The notes under the pieces are model-generated. The model had not been told where the DNA came from and searched no databases. It was given only the letters and a program-made list of their open reading frames with translations. DNA of 64,000 nucleotides from Ambrosia x helenae (lineage: Eukaryota; Streptophyta; Magnoliopsida; Asterales; Asteraceae). Shown one piece after another: positions 31,135 through 40,974 of the stretch (position 1 is its first letter; each line of letters starts with the position of its first letter). Position numbers and translations under genes: made by a program. The stretch covers positions 114,128,574-114,192,573 of the forward strand of contig CM061226.1 of NCBI GenBank assembly GCA_030844895.1, written 5' to 3'.

Positions 31135-31143
31135 TTTCCCGCC
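31135..31143 (+). promoter_or_regulatory. E2F-type site upstream of CDCA7-like copy 1
   Basis: TTTCCCGCC fits the E2F consensus (TTTSSCGC) and lies about 160 bp before the ATG. The same motif sits at the same distance before copy 2 (40816-40824) although flanking sequence has diverged. CDCA7 is an E2F/cell-cycle target in animals; the plant role is inferred. Confidence 0.6.
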
Positions 31144-31301
31144 AATAACAAAAGCCAACCAATCAGATACATACATCCACATGGACTCAAAACCCTAAAC
31201 ATTCTCCAGTCTCCACCCATATTTGAGATTATTATTATTATTATTATTAATCAATCCATTTCCACCACTACCAGAAACCTGTTAGTTACCATCAAGAGAA
31301 A

Positions 31302-31534
31302 ATGGTGAGTAAGAGGATACGAAACGTCGATAATAAGCAGCAAAAGGAAGGAGGAGTAGCAGAGTATGAACAGTCACGAGAAGAAAGAATAAAACAGAAC
31401 CTTCAACGTATGCAAACCCTCGGTATCTTCGACCTCTCTCGTAACCTTAAACCTCCTTCCAAACCCAAACCCAAACCCAAACCCAAACCCGAACCCGTGC
31501 CCCAACTCGCTGGTTCTCCCAGACGTTCTTCTAG

Positions 31535-31569
<35 letters not shown>

Positions 31570-34500
31570 GTTATTATTATTATTATTATTATTAATTGTA
31601 TAATAGTAATTATTGATAGGCCTGTAAACGAACCGAACGAACACGAACACAGGCGTGTTCGTGTTTGTTCATTTAACTTTAACCGAACATGAACACGAAC
31701 ACGAACACATAATCGAACACATTTTTGTGTTCGTGTTCGTTCATTAAGAAATTTGTCGTGTTCGTGTTCGTGTTCGTTTATGTTCGTTCATTTAAACCTA
31801 AACGAACAGTTCATGAACATAAACGAACACAAATGATTAATATAAACGAACACAAATGAACATAAACGAACACAAACAAAAAAAAAGTTAATAATGATTC
31901 ATGAACATAAATGAACGTTAGGGTTAGGGTGGAGAGTGACTGTGAAGTGTGGGGCTGTGAAGTGTGAAGAGCGGATAATAAGTGATATGTTTAGAATGTT
32001 AGGGTTAGGCTTAAGTTTTTAGAACATATGAATTAAGGTTACTTAACAAAAGGAAATAAATAATAAAAATAAAGCTAAGTTTAATTAAACGAACATAAAC
32101 GAACAAAATAAACGAACATAAACGAACATAAACGAACGTTCATGAACATAAATGAACGAACACAACGCGTGTTCATGTTCGTTCGTTTAATTAAACGAAC
32201 AAAAAATTGTGTTCGTGTTCGTTCATTTATTTAAATAAACGAACATAAACGAACTTCCCACCGAACAGTTCACGAACAGTTAATGAACGTTCGGTTCGTT
32301 TACAGGCCTAATTATTGAACACATAATCGATGGTTGGTTAATCACAGGTCAGTTAACTGTCGGTTTATGTGAATACAAGTTGGAAATAGAGGTATAAAAC
32401 ATTACGATTATACGAGGTTCGGTTCGGTTCGGTTAAAGTCGGTTAACGAAGAGATTTTAACCGTAACCATAACCGAATGGTCGGAAAATCAAATTCGCTT
32501 AACCATAACCAATCGGTTTTGTGGGTTATGGTTTGTTAAGCAGTTTATGCTGTCTAAAATCAAATACCGGTCAAGGGCTGATATTTGAGATATAGGTTAT
32601 CGTGGTGGGATATTGGTAATTTTAATTTTTAATATCATGCTGAATTTATATATGTACTGATATATAACGTAAAACATATAATATTTTATTATAGTGATAT
32701 GATCTATTCGTCAATCTTCCTATGAGTCCACATCAACCAAGACAACAAAATATCAGTCAATATTGCCGATAATATCGGAACAAATTGACACTGATATTTT
32801 GTAGAGGGCCGATAACCGATATCTCGCTGATATAAAATGCTTAGATGGTTTGGCTTTTGTTCACATTGCGTGTATTGTTTATGCTTGTTTGGTTGGGGCC
32901 TTGCTTTCAGGCGCGCCTAGGCGCAAGGCGCAGCCTAGGGCGCCTATCCTTTTTCCCAAAGGCGCGCGCCTCAGGCGCTTTTTTGTGAAAATTTCAGTCG
33001 CTTTTCACCTGAGGCGCGCGCCTCACGTACACAAGGTATTTTTTATGTATTAAAATGTTGTACTTTGGTGTTTTTGGCTTGTACATATAGGTAAAATCAC
33101 ATAAAAACCTTATTTATAGCTATATTTTGGGTAAATGAAGCTAAAAATTCGTGGAATATATATGGAATGTATAAAAAAAATATATAATTAGTGTGCGCTT
33201 GGGGTACGAAAATCCCACGCTTTTTGCGCTTTGCGCGATGCGCTTAGACCTCGTCGCTTTTGTGCGCCTAACGCTTTTTAAAACCAAGGTTGGGGCTTGG
33301 GATATTGTCATGAAATTAAGGTGTTTAGGGTTGGATTAGTCAATTTAAGTTAGTTGCTACTTGTTTTGACTTGGTTAAGTCATCAACCCATTTGATTCAT
33401 CTATTTATTTGTTTACACCTATTGCAACTAGACATTGAAAACTATGGATTAAATGACATGTTTTTTGTTTGTTTTAAAGAGGGGTATTGTATGGATGATG
33501 TTTTCCTTAACTGGCTTCAACTTGTTTTAATATTATATAGGATTCAGGTCTTGCCTACTGTTAGTTACTCAGAGAAAAAGAAGCGCGTTCCAAAAGAAAA
33601 GGTTGTCAAGAGCAGGCGCGTTCCAAAAGAAAAGGTTGTCAAGATTGTCAAAATTGTAATAAAGGAAGGTTCAAAACCTGAGGTTTATACTGAAGAACAT
33701 GAAAAGATGTTGGGCGATCACAATGAAACCTGGAAGCTTATGGTGGATGGGTATGATGTTGAAGGGTATCGCATTTATGATGAGTATGCAGGAAAGAGCT
33801 GCCATCAATGCAGGTTTTTGATTCTTCAGTTTCCTTTTTTTATGTTATTGAAAGGTTGCCCAATCGCAATATGTTTAGTAAAGTATGATGCTTGTTTTGG
33901 TTTTCTAATGTGTGAGTGTGTAGATAAGATATGTTACCTGGTATAGTGTGTGTTTACTTTAAGTTAATGGTATAGATTCGACAAGGCAGGGTCGTACGAT
34001 ATAGTAACTAAGACTTTCTGGCTTACTCGAATAACATCTTATGCATCTTTCTATGTGGTAAGTGTTGATAAGAGTTATTCTAAGATAAAATGCTCCTGCA
34101 ACCTTATCTATGTACTCTTTATTCATGAACCCTTAAAGTATTTACTCTGCTTAATCATCTACTACTGCTACTAGTTGCAATTCCTGACACAACCGAATCA
34201 GATTCTGGCATGTTTAACCTGTTTACGTAAACATGTCATCTTGGTTTAAAAAAGCGCGCCTCAGGCGCGCTTTAAGCGTTTGAGGCGCGAGGCTCCAAGA
34301 AAAACGTTTTTTTTTTGTCAAAAAGCGCTGAACTACATGAAGCGCCGCCTCGGGCGCTTGAGGCGCGCGCTACAGTAGCGCCTCAGCCAAAAAAACGTTT
34401 TAAAGTGCTTTATTTGGCCCGCTACAGTAGTGCCTCGTCGTTTTTATGTTTTGAATATGCTTTTTAAGTGTTCAAGTGTGTTTTATAATCATGTTTTTGT

Positions 34501-35483
34501 GCTCATGATTGATTAACATGTAGAAAATGTCATATTGACATATATAAATATTTTTTTATAATTTTTTTAATGCTATACGTGAAGCTCTCGCCTCGCGCTT
34601 TAAGCCCCGCGCTTCGGATTTTGGACCCAAAACGCCTCGGAGCGCCTCGCGCGTTTTTAAACCAAGCATGTCATGATGGTTCAACCTGCCAACCGACCAC
34701 GATAAAAACTATACATAATTGTTGTTAAAGCTAACAAAGATCCCAATGAAGTTCTTTAACCCATTGTCATGTTACTCATGAGCCATGATGGTGTTTATGA
34801 GTTATTTAATGAAAACTGTATATTTAATCAGCCACTAATGGATATTTTGCAGGCAGAAAACGATGGGTCATCATACTAAATGCTGCAAGTGCACAAGCGC
34901 TCAAGGGCAGTTCTGCGGTGATTGCTTGTTCACAAGGTTAACTACAAAATTAAGGGGATATTATAGAAAAACAGAACATGACGCTTTCTTCTTTTAGTCT
35001 TTTTGTCACTCGAATAATATTTCTGAACTATAAGCTTACATTCTAGTCCTCTGTGCAGATATGGTGAGAATGTTCTTGAAGCAAATGCAAACCCATATTG
35101 GGTTTGTCCTGTCTGTAGAGATATATGTAACTGCAATCGCTGTCGTAGAGTTAAAGGGTGGGAACCGACTGGAGATCTTTATAAGAAGGTAAACTTCATC
35201 AACCTTATAATATCTAAAATACCACTTACTAATTATAACTGAGTATTACTGTATTAGTAATATTTATGTTTCAAATTTCCAGACATTATACCTTGGGTAC
35301 AAATCAGTGGCTCATTATCTCATTCACACCCGTGGGCCTCATGGAAAGCAAGAAGACAGAGAGAACGGAACTGCAGGTTCACCAACAGATAAAGAAGGCG
35401 AGCAGTTGGATGCGAAAGACGATGATAACATGGGTGAAGAAGGGTGGGGCGACTGGGGTGTAGAAGGGCGAAGCGTTCACTAG
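31302..35483 (+). CDS. CDCA7-like zinc-finger protein, copy 1 (306 aa, five exons)
   Basis: Exons 31302-31534, 33541-33813, 34853-34936, 35059-35188 and 35283-35483 have GT-AG sites and join in phase. The N-terminus (MVSKRIRNVDNKQQKEGGVA; YEQSREERIKQNLQRMQTLG) is basic and helical with KPKPKP repeats. A Cys-rich domain spans about residues 165-245: GKSCHQCR, TKCCKCTSAQGQFCGDCL, WVCPVCRDICNCNRCRR and GWEPTGDLY. That is the zf-4CXXC_R1 domain of CDCA7 proteins. In animals CDCA7 binds DNA and recruits the remodeller HELLS; a role with plant DDM1 is inferred. Compared with copy 2, exon 2 has an internal repeat (RVPKEKVVK twice) and the acidic tail is replaced by EEGWGDWGVEGRSVH. A poly-TTA tract and three element insertions enlarge introns 1 and 2. 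Probably functional, but the shortened tail makes this less certain than for copy 2. Confidence 0.85.
31538..31596. repeat. ATT microsatellite in CDCA7-like copy 1 intron 1
   Basis: About 19 ATT units with one G interruption, starting three bases after the exon 1 donor. Confidence 0.9.
31617..32310. mobile_element. hAT-like foldback element rich in CGAACACGAAC (694 bp)
   Basis: Starts TAGGCCTGTAAACGAACC, ends GGTTCGTTTACAGGCCTA: perfect inverted termini. The exact 8-bp duplication ATTATTGA lies at 31609-31616 and 32311-32318. Located in intron 1 of CDCA7-like copy 1. Same class as 7568-8314 and 47499-48205. Confidence 0.92.
32900..33288. mobile_element. GGCGCGCC-rich foldback element (389 bp) in intron 1
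   Basis: Ends CTTGCTTTCAGGCGCGCC and GCTTTTTAAAACCAAG; exact 8-bp duplication GTTGGGGC at 32892-32899 and 33289-33296. Paired blocks of AGGCGC/GCGCCT motifs form the arms. Same family as 34240-34666. Confidence 0.85.
34240..34666. mobile_element. GGCGCGCC-rich foldback element (427 bp) in intron 2
   Basis: Ends CTTGGTTTAAAAAAGCGC and GCGTTTTTAAACCAAG are inverted repeats. The exact 8-bp duplication CATGTCAT flanks it (34232-34239 and 34667-34674). Interior full of CAGGCGCG/GCGCCTC motifs. In intron 2 of CDCA7-like copy 1. Confidence 0.9.
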
Positions 35484-36430
35484 TATAAATTTTTAACTGT
35501 TTTTGGTGGTCTGTCAAATTTTCATTGAGGTTGATCGGGGTTTAAACTTTTAACGTATTGTACTAGCATTAAAAATATCATGGAGAGTGGTTACGAGTGA
35601 GTTGATTCGACCATCTGGTACTAATCAACATATGATCATATCTGATAAAAATTGGTTAATTGTGTTCATGTGTGAGTTAAATTTGAAAGCTGGACATCTG
35701 AATGAAACCAATGCCAAAGTCAAAAAAGTTGCATAATATGTTTGATATAGGCTGATCTAACAACACATTCGGTGCTTATTTTAAGTTTTGTTCTTTCCCT
35801 TTCAAGAGTTACGTAATTTGTTTGAAAAGATTTGCCCAGAATCGAACCAATTTCAGGTGTTACCCACTATTTTCTTGAATTGTTATATGACATTGGTCTA
35901 CTTGGATCTAAAACTAAAATTGCCCATGTAGAAGAATACCATATTGTTCAACACTTGTAGCTCAGTTGGTTAAGGGCCTAAAGTTTTTTATAGGAGGTTT
36001 GGGTTCAATTCCCACTAGCTACATTTGGAGGACATTGGTGGAGGGGAAGTGAGGGATGACCCGACCATTGGCTTGGGTTCGAGTCCTTATCCCGACCGGT
36101 TTTACTGATTATTTCATTGTCGTGCCTTTGGGCGGGTTATTGGTCGGGTTTTCCCGGGAATTGATGGCAATTGGTGGCCCAGGTACTCTAGAGTACCTGA
36201 TTTGTCAAAAGGGTGCCCGAGAGTGCTCGGAAATTGATTCGTTGGCCGTTAAAAAAAAGAAGAATACCATATCATTTGTATAAAAAGTAGTATATGATAT
36301 AAATATAAAAAGTTAATTGCTAACTTAATCTACATATAACTTACTCTTTCCACACCTTATATTTAAACTTAAGAACAAAAAAAAAAAAAAAAAAAAAAAA
36401 AAAACACAAACAGAATACACAATATTTTTT
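35484..36430. other. 3' flank of CDCA7-like copy 1 with SINE-like remnants
   Basis: 35948-36022 has TAGCTCAGTTGGTTAAGG (A box-like) and GGTTCAATTCCC (B box-like) but the ends cannot form a tRNA acceptor stem, so it is a tRNA-derived SINE remnant. A second pol III-like stretch follows (36050-36100, GGTTCGAGTCC). A19+ tract at about 36378-36403. The segment 35684-35770 is repeated at 38349-38430. Confidence 0.5.
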
Positions 36431-36435
36431 AAACG

Positions 36436-37023
36436 GGGAAATAAATTTAAATACTCTCAACTATCGCCTATTGGTGGATATCACTCCGAACTTTCACTTT
36501 GGCCAATGACACTTCCAACTTGTTTTCTTTCATCACCCCCAAACTAACAGATGTCTAACCTGGTTAGTCTTCGTGGCCAAAATGTGAAAAACAAAACTTC
36601 TACGTGACCAAAATATAAAAACCAAAACTTAAGGGACCTTTTTGAAACTTTTTATTAATATTATTTTTTTATAAACTCCTCCCCCTTTTCTGGTAACAGA
36701 CCTAACCCCCCTCTCTTTCTCTCCCTGTCCCTCTCTAAAACACCACAACCATCACCTTCAAACACCACCACCACCATCACCTTCCCCTATATAAAAGGGC
36801 TAGCTCCGAGACCACCACCGTCACCAAACCCACCATCCAAACCTCTTTTCTCCCACCACTGATACACTGTTATCGTCGGCCAGTGAAACCTGAAATGGGT
36901 AGACTATGATGGCGGTTTATAGTTGATACCATGAATGTAAAGCTCTCTGCTATTTGGGAGGTCATAATTAATCACCATAGAAACCTGAAATGGGGCATTG
37001 AAGAACATATCAGATGGTAATGA
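36436..37023. other. Single-armed foldback relative and low-complexity sequence
   Basis: 36445-36560 (TTTAAATACTCTCAAC, CACTTCCAACTTG, CCCCCAAACTAACAGATG) resembles one arm of the MITE at 12350-12800. The rest holds a CACCAC-rich stretch (36745-36800) and no convincing gene. Confidence 0.4.
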
Positions 37024-37086
37024 TGGTATGTACAATTTATAAGAGTACGATAATTTTATTCCAAATAAGAAAACAAGTTACATTTA

Positions 37087-38345
37087 GATGGTGGGTAAGC
37101 GGGCAACAAGCTGCGCCGCTATCCCCTTTTGAATCGCAAATCCTATCCTGCTAAAGACAAACTCTTGGTTCTGAGGGCTCTGCGAGTCACAGTGGACCAC
37201 CTTCTGCACTCGTTTCAGGAACCGTACTGCCTCAGGGGCCAGAGAGCCAAATGTGTCAAAAGCAAACGGCAAGAACACATGTTGATTCTCTAAACAGGCT
37301 GCTCCGTGCTTAGCGACCTTCTTAGCTTCTGCCCTCAAAACTGCCTGCCCCGGTACAAAGCCGCTATCTCACAAACCTACCAAGGGGGAAACCCCTGTTA
37401 GGTCAACACAAGCATGTTTGCCGCCAACCCATCCAAACACAAGAACGTCCGCCGGACGCAAGGTAGATCTCCCCTCCCGCGGATCAGTTAGAAAATTGAC
37501 TGGTGCTTCTTTTTTGGCTGAAACCCCGCACTTCGAAGCACATCCCATAAAACATCTCTGACCAAATCATGGCGGTACTTGAACCCCGGCAATTCCTTGC
37601 AGTGGAGTGCATGCTCGCCAAATTTATCCAGACATGCTCTTTTGCAAATGGGGCATGGTTCATCCGGAGGGAACAGAGGTATCATGAGCCGGTATTTGAG
37701 AATAGCCCTGTATTCGATCGCCGACATCCGCTGCCCAAGCCCTGCAATGGGCACGACAGTCCGAAAATCTTGAGCATAAGCCTGTTGAAGAAATGCAAAC
37801 ACTGCCTTTTGTCGCGGAGTCATATCAAACTGCCCCTCCATAGTCTGCACGTGTTTACCATAAAGAGCACTCGCCAAGGTTTGTTGAGGTTTCTTGGGGG
37901 CGGTCTCCTTATCGGTATAACCGCCTAGATCAATTTCCGGAAGAACTGTTTTAATATTACCAAGTGCGAGGGTGTAATCAAAATCCACCCCCATCACACC
38001 AGCACTCCGCAGGATGTGGTCCTGCAGTCCCCACGACTGAGCCCTTGACGCTACAAAGGCGTATGTTGACACATCCCCTGCAGTAAAGATCCCTAAACCC
38101 CCATGCCGCATAGGCAATGATGCTAGCCTCCATTGGAGGTCCCCAAAATGTGCCCCTCCACAAACAACAATGCTTTCAACCGCCTCCCGAAGGCCTGCAT
38201 CAAAAATGGACACCGCCTCTTGGACATGCTCTGGCTGACATGTCCGGAGCCCGAACACTAATTTAGCAACCCCCATGCATGAGCGTAGTAAGAGAAGCTC
38301 ACTTTGAGGGTCTCTTAATTTCGGCTGGTGTTCCATGAGTTCCAC
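37087..38345 (-). pseudogene. LINE-type reverse transcriptase C-terminal region, near-intact fragment
   Basis: The minus-strand reading starts MELMEHQPKLRDPQSELLLL and runs through CGGAHFGDLQWRLASLPMRH, EYRAILKYRLMIPLFPP and a Cys/His cluster CPICKRACLDKFGEHALHC followed by KELPGFKYRHDLVRDVL. Near 37497 a one-base loss in an A/G run shifts the frame; the next frame gives EAPVNFLTDPREGRSTLRP and GWVGGKHACVDLTGVSPLVG, is broken by a TGA (about 37371), then continues ENQHVFLPFAFDTFGSLAPE to AQLVARLPTI and TAA at 37084-37089. It resembles the tail of plant non-LTR retrotransposon polyproteins with a zinc-binding reverse-transcriptase end. The catalytic RT core is missing (5' truncation). GC content is well above its surroundings, so insertion is probably recent. 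Confidence 0.65.
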
Positions 38346-38348
38346 CGC

Positions 38349-38430
38349 GGAAAGCTGGACATCTGAATGAAACCGATGACAAAGTAAAAAGTTACATAAT
38401 ATTGTTTGATATAGGCTGATCTAACACAAA
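38349..38430 (+). repeat. Second copy of the CDCA7-like copy 1 3' flank
   Basis: GAAAGCTGGACATCTGAATG... matches 35684-35770 (both continue GATATAGGCTGATCTAACA). The LINE fragment ends four bases to the left. The repeat may record a local duplication or a complex insertion. Confidence 0.75.
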
Positions 38431-38742
38431 ACGATGGTGACAGTAACGACATGACCGCCACTCACAATCCGTCAACAACCCAGTCACGATATCCTTTCTC
38501 CGATCCACACCTGAATTGAAATATCACGAGTAGGATCTTGACTTTTTTTCGCCTCTGTTTAATGTTCTCTAAGTGGTTATGTTTTTGGAATATATATGGC
38601 TTGGTGTGTTTTTAAGTGTGTTTTGTCTTGAAGATCTTAACATTAAGAAGATATAAATGGGAATTTGGAAGTGTTTAATCATAATGAGGGACTGAACATT
38701 GGACATTTGGTATGCTAATGGATTTATGGTTAGAAGCCTTAT

Positions 38743-38869
38743 ATGGCTACTCCTTCACCGTCTGCATATGGTGGTGGTACAGGTAAAAAAATTGAAATAC
38801 CAAATGAAAGGGTAGGTGTGATTATTGGTAAAGGTGGAGAAACTATCAAATATCTTCGGCTGCAATCTG
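38743..38869 (+). pseudogene. KH-domain (FUBP-like) RNA-binding protein gene fragment
   Basis: ATGGCTACTCC opens a frame giving MATPSPSAYGGGTGKKIEIP and then NERVGVIIGKGGETIKYLRL QS. The IIGKGGETIKYL core with the GKGG loop (GXXG motif) is a KH domain, which grips single-stranded RNA or DNA; the arrangement resembles far-upstream-element-binding-type proteins. It covers only the first half of one domain and stops where the minisatellite begins. No splice donor is evident at the end. Likely a captured or truncated gene piece. Confidence 0.7.
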
Positions 38870-39375
38870 ACAAGTGCGTTTAAAGAATGAAAGGTGTGTT
38901 TAAAGAAATATACAAAAAAAGTTTAAAATTGTAACGTGCGTTTGTTTGTACAATGAGTGCGTCCAAACTTTTTAATGAGTGTACCCAAATTTTCAATGAG
39001 TGATTCCAAATTTTCAATGAGTGCTTCCAAACTTTTTAATGAGTGCTTCTAAATTTTCAATGAGTGCTTCTAAACTTTTTAATGAGTGCCTCTAAATTTT
39101 CAACCTTTGCTTCCAAACTTTTTAATAAGTGCTTCTAAATTTTCAATGAGTGCTTTCAAACTTTTTAATGAGTGCTTTAAATTTTCAATGAGTGCTTCCA
39201 AACTTTTTAATGAGTGCTTCTAACTTTTCAATGAGTGTTTCCAAACTTTTTTAATGAGTGCTTCCAAATTTTTAACGAGTGCTTCCAAATTTTCAATGAG
39301 TGCTTCTAAATTTTCAAATGAGTGCGTCCAAAATTTCAGTGAGTGTGTCCAAATTTTCAATAAGTGCGTTTAAAA
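38870..39375. repeat. Minisatellite with 21-bp unit, alternating two types
   Basis: Over 20 units based on AATGAGTGCTTCCAAACTTTTT and AATGAGTGCTTCTAAATTTTC alternate, so the higher-order period is about 42 bp. The first units (38870-38940) are more diverged (GTGCGTTTAAAG). The unit has no long open frame. It directly abuts the KH-domain fragment. Confidence 0.9.
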
Positions 39376-40129
39376 TTACCTGTTATCATAGTCATCTTCT
39401 TCTTCGCCTGCACCTTTTTTATAACCCATTTTTATCTTTAGTTCTTCTTCTATAATCAAAATCGAGTGCTTCTGACAAATAATACGTTCGTTTTAATGTT
39501 GATTTATATGATTTTCGACTGATTTATTGTATAATTATAATACTTTGTTTTTCTTATTTTTTTCAATTACTGATAATGAATATATTTGATGTTTGTTTTT
39601 TGTATAATCAGATTGGTTTAATCGATCTCAATTGATGAAAAATTATGTTTTGATTTTCGTTATTGTTTATTTTGTTTTTACGATTTGAAAAAAATTTAGA
39701 CGTTTTTTTTCCTAATTTACCATTGGTTAGTTTGACCCAAGTATGATTATGGTTTTTAATCATCATCCAGCCATCTTGTTAATCTAATGGCTGAGATTGC
39801 TTTCTACGCTTCTCACGTTAAGGTTACTTTCTACGTTATCTCTACCCATATAAAAATGGGTCAAATTGGGTTGTGTGAATTGTGATAGTCAATGGTTATC
39901 ACTTTCTTTACACCACTCACATTTGGACCCTCGTAATTTTATGAGAGAACTTCATATTTTTTTTATGGGGTTTTGTGAATGTTGTGAGCGGAGAAAATAT
40001 GAAACCTCCTGTTTATCATCATATATTTGGGGATATTTTGGGAAGACGGTTTTACTGTGTTTATTTTTTTTAGTGTAACACGTGGTTGCAAGTGGAGTAC
40101 GGATGGATGAGAAACCTTTGTAAGTTTGT
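39376..40129. other. Unassigned AT-rich sequence
   Basis: No gene or repeat recognised apart from A/T tracts. The final eight bases (40122-40129, AAGTTTGT) are the left target duplication of the next element. Confidence 0.35.
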
Positions 40130-40748
40130 TAGGGTTGTTCAAAACGCTCGGCGCTCGCCGATCGCTCGACGCTCGTTCGGAATTTGCTCGCTCGATTTTC
40201 CGCTCGGTTGTAAACGAGCTGATCGGCTCGGTTCAGTTTGTAAACGAGTCAAGCACGAGCAAAGGTCCGCTCGGCTCGATATAATTTTTATTAATTTTTT
40301 ATACAAGCCAATCTATTGGGTTTATCTCAATATAATGATAACTTAACACTAACTGTAATTGTAAAACCCTAAGTCGTGAAAAAACAAGCTTGACTTCATA
40401 TTCTCATTAGTTTCCCACCATCAATCATCTCCCGCTATCAACCTACGTCACAACACGACAATTGTTATCTGTAGTATGCTCTCATCACCTCACTGGCCTC
40501 AATTAGAGCCTCATTTTCGAACGGTCGAACCTAAGTCATCACTACGCAGCGAGAATATTAATGGAAACATCCCAAATTTATGGTTGTCCGAACACACTCG
40601 CCGCTAGCTCAAAAAAATGTGCGCTCGAACAATACTCGCTCGGTTTCCGGATCGATTGTAAACGAGCCGATCGGCTCGGTTCGGTTTGTAAATGAGCCAA
40701 GCACAAGCAAAGGTCCGCTCGGTTCGGCTCGACTCGTGAACAGCCCTA
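40130..40748. mobile_element. hAT-like foldback element rich in CTCGGCTCG (619 bp)
   Basis: Starts TAGGGTTGTTCAAAACGCTC, ends CTCGTGAACAGCCCTA; exact 8-bp duplication AAGTTTGT at 40122-40129 and 40749-40756. Arms contain GCTCGGTT and GATCGGCTCGG motifs, around a unique core (40290-40600). Same class as 5822 and 18282. It sits about 230 bp upstream of CDCA7-like copy 2. Confidence 0.88.
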
Positions 40749-40815
40749 AAGTTTGTATTATTTCGAGATCCACCTCAACCACTGGGATCCGATCCGACTC
40801 GACCCAAATAAACAT

Positions 40816-40824
40816 TTTCCCGCC
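40816..40824 (+). promoter_or_regulatory. E2F-type site upstream of CDCA7-like copy 2
   Basis: TTTCCCGCC, about 150 bp before the ATG, in the homologous place to 31135-31143. Surrounding shared promoter motifs include ATGGACTCAAAACCCTA and CACCCATATTTGAGATTATT. Confidence 0.6.
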
Positions 40825-40974
40825 AAAACAAAGAAAAACCAAACCAATAACATTCCAACACAAACACAAGACATGGACTCAAAACCCTAGACATTCTCCA
40901 CCCATATTTGAGATTATTATTCAATTCATTTCCACCATAATCATCATCCAGAAATCTGCTACCTTCAACCGAAA

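Noticed and set aside
31918..32005. Telomere-like GTTAGGGTTAGGG motifs
   Set aside because: Only two or three imperfect units within a foldback element core; plant telomeric repeat is TTTAGGG in long arrays.
35948..36022. A tRNA gene (TAGCTCAGTTGG and GGTTCAATTCCC)
   Set aside because: The sequences that should form the acceptor stem do not pair and the anticodon arm is absent, so it is a tRNA-derived SINE remnant.
38930..39375. CRISPR-like array
   Set aside because: Units are contiguous 21-bp repeats with no unique spacers, and the window is a plant genome.
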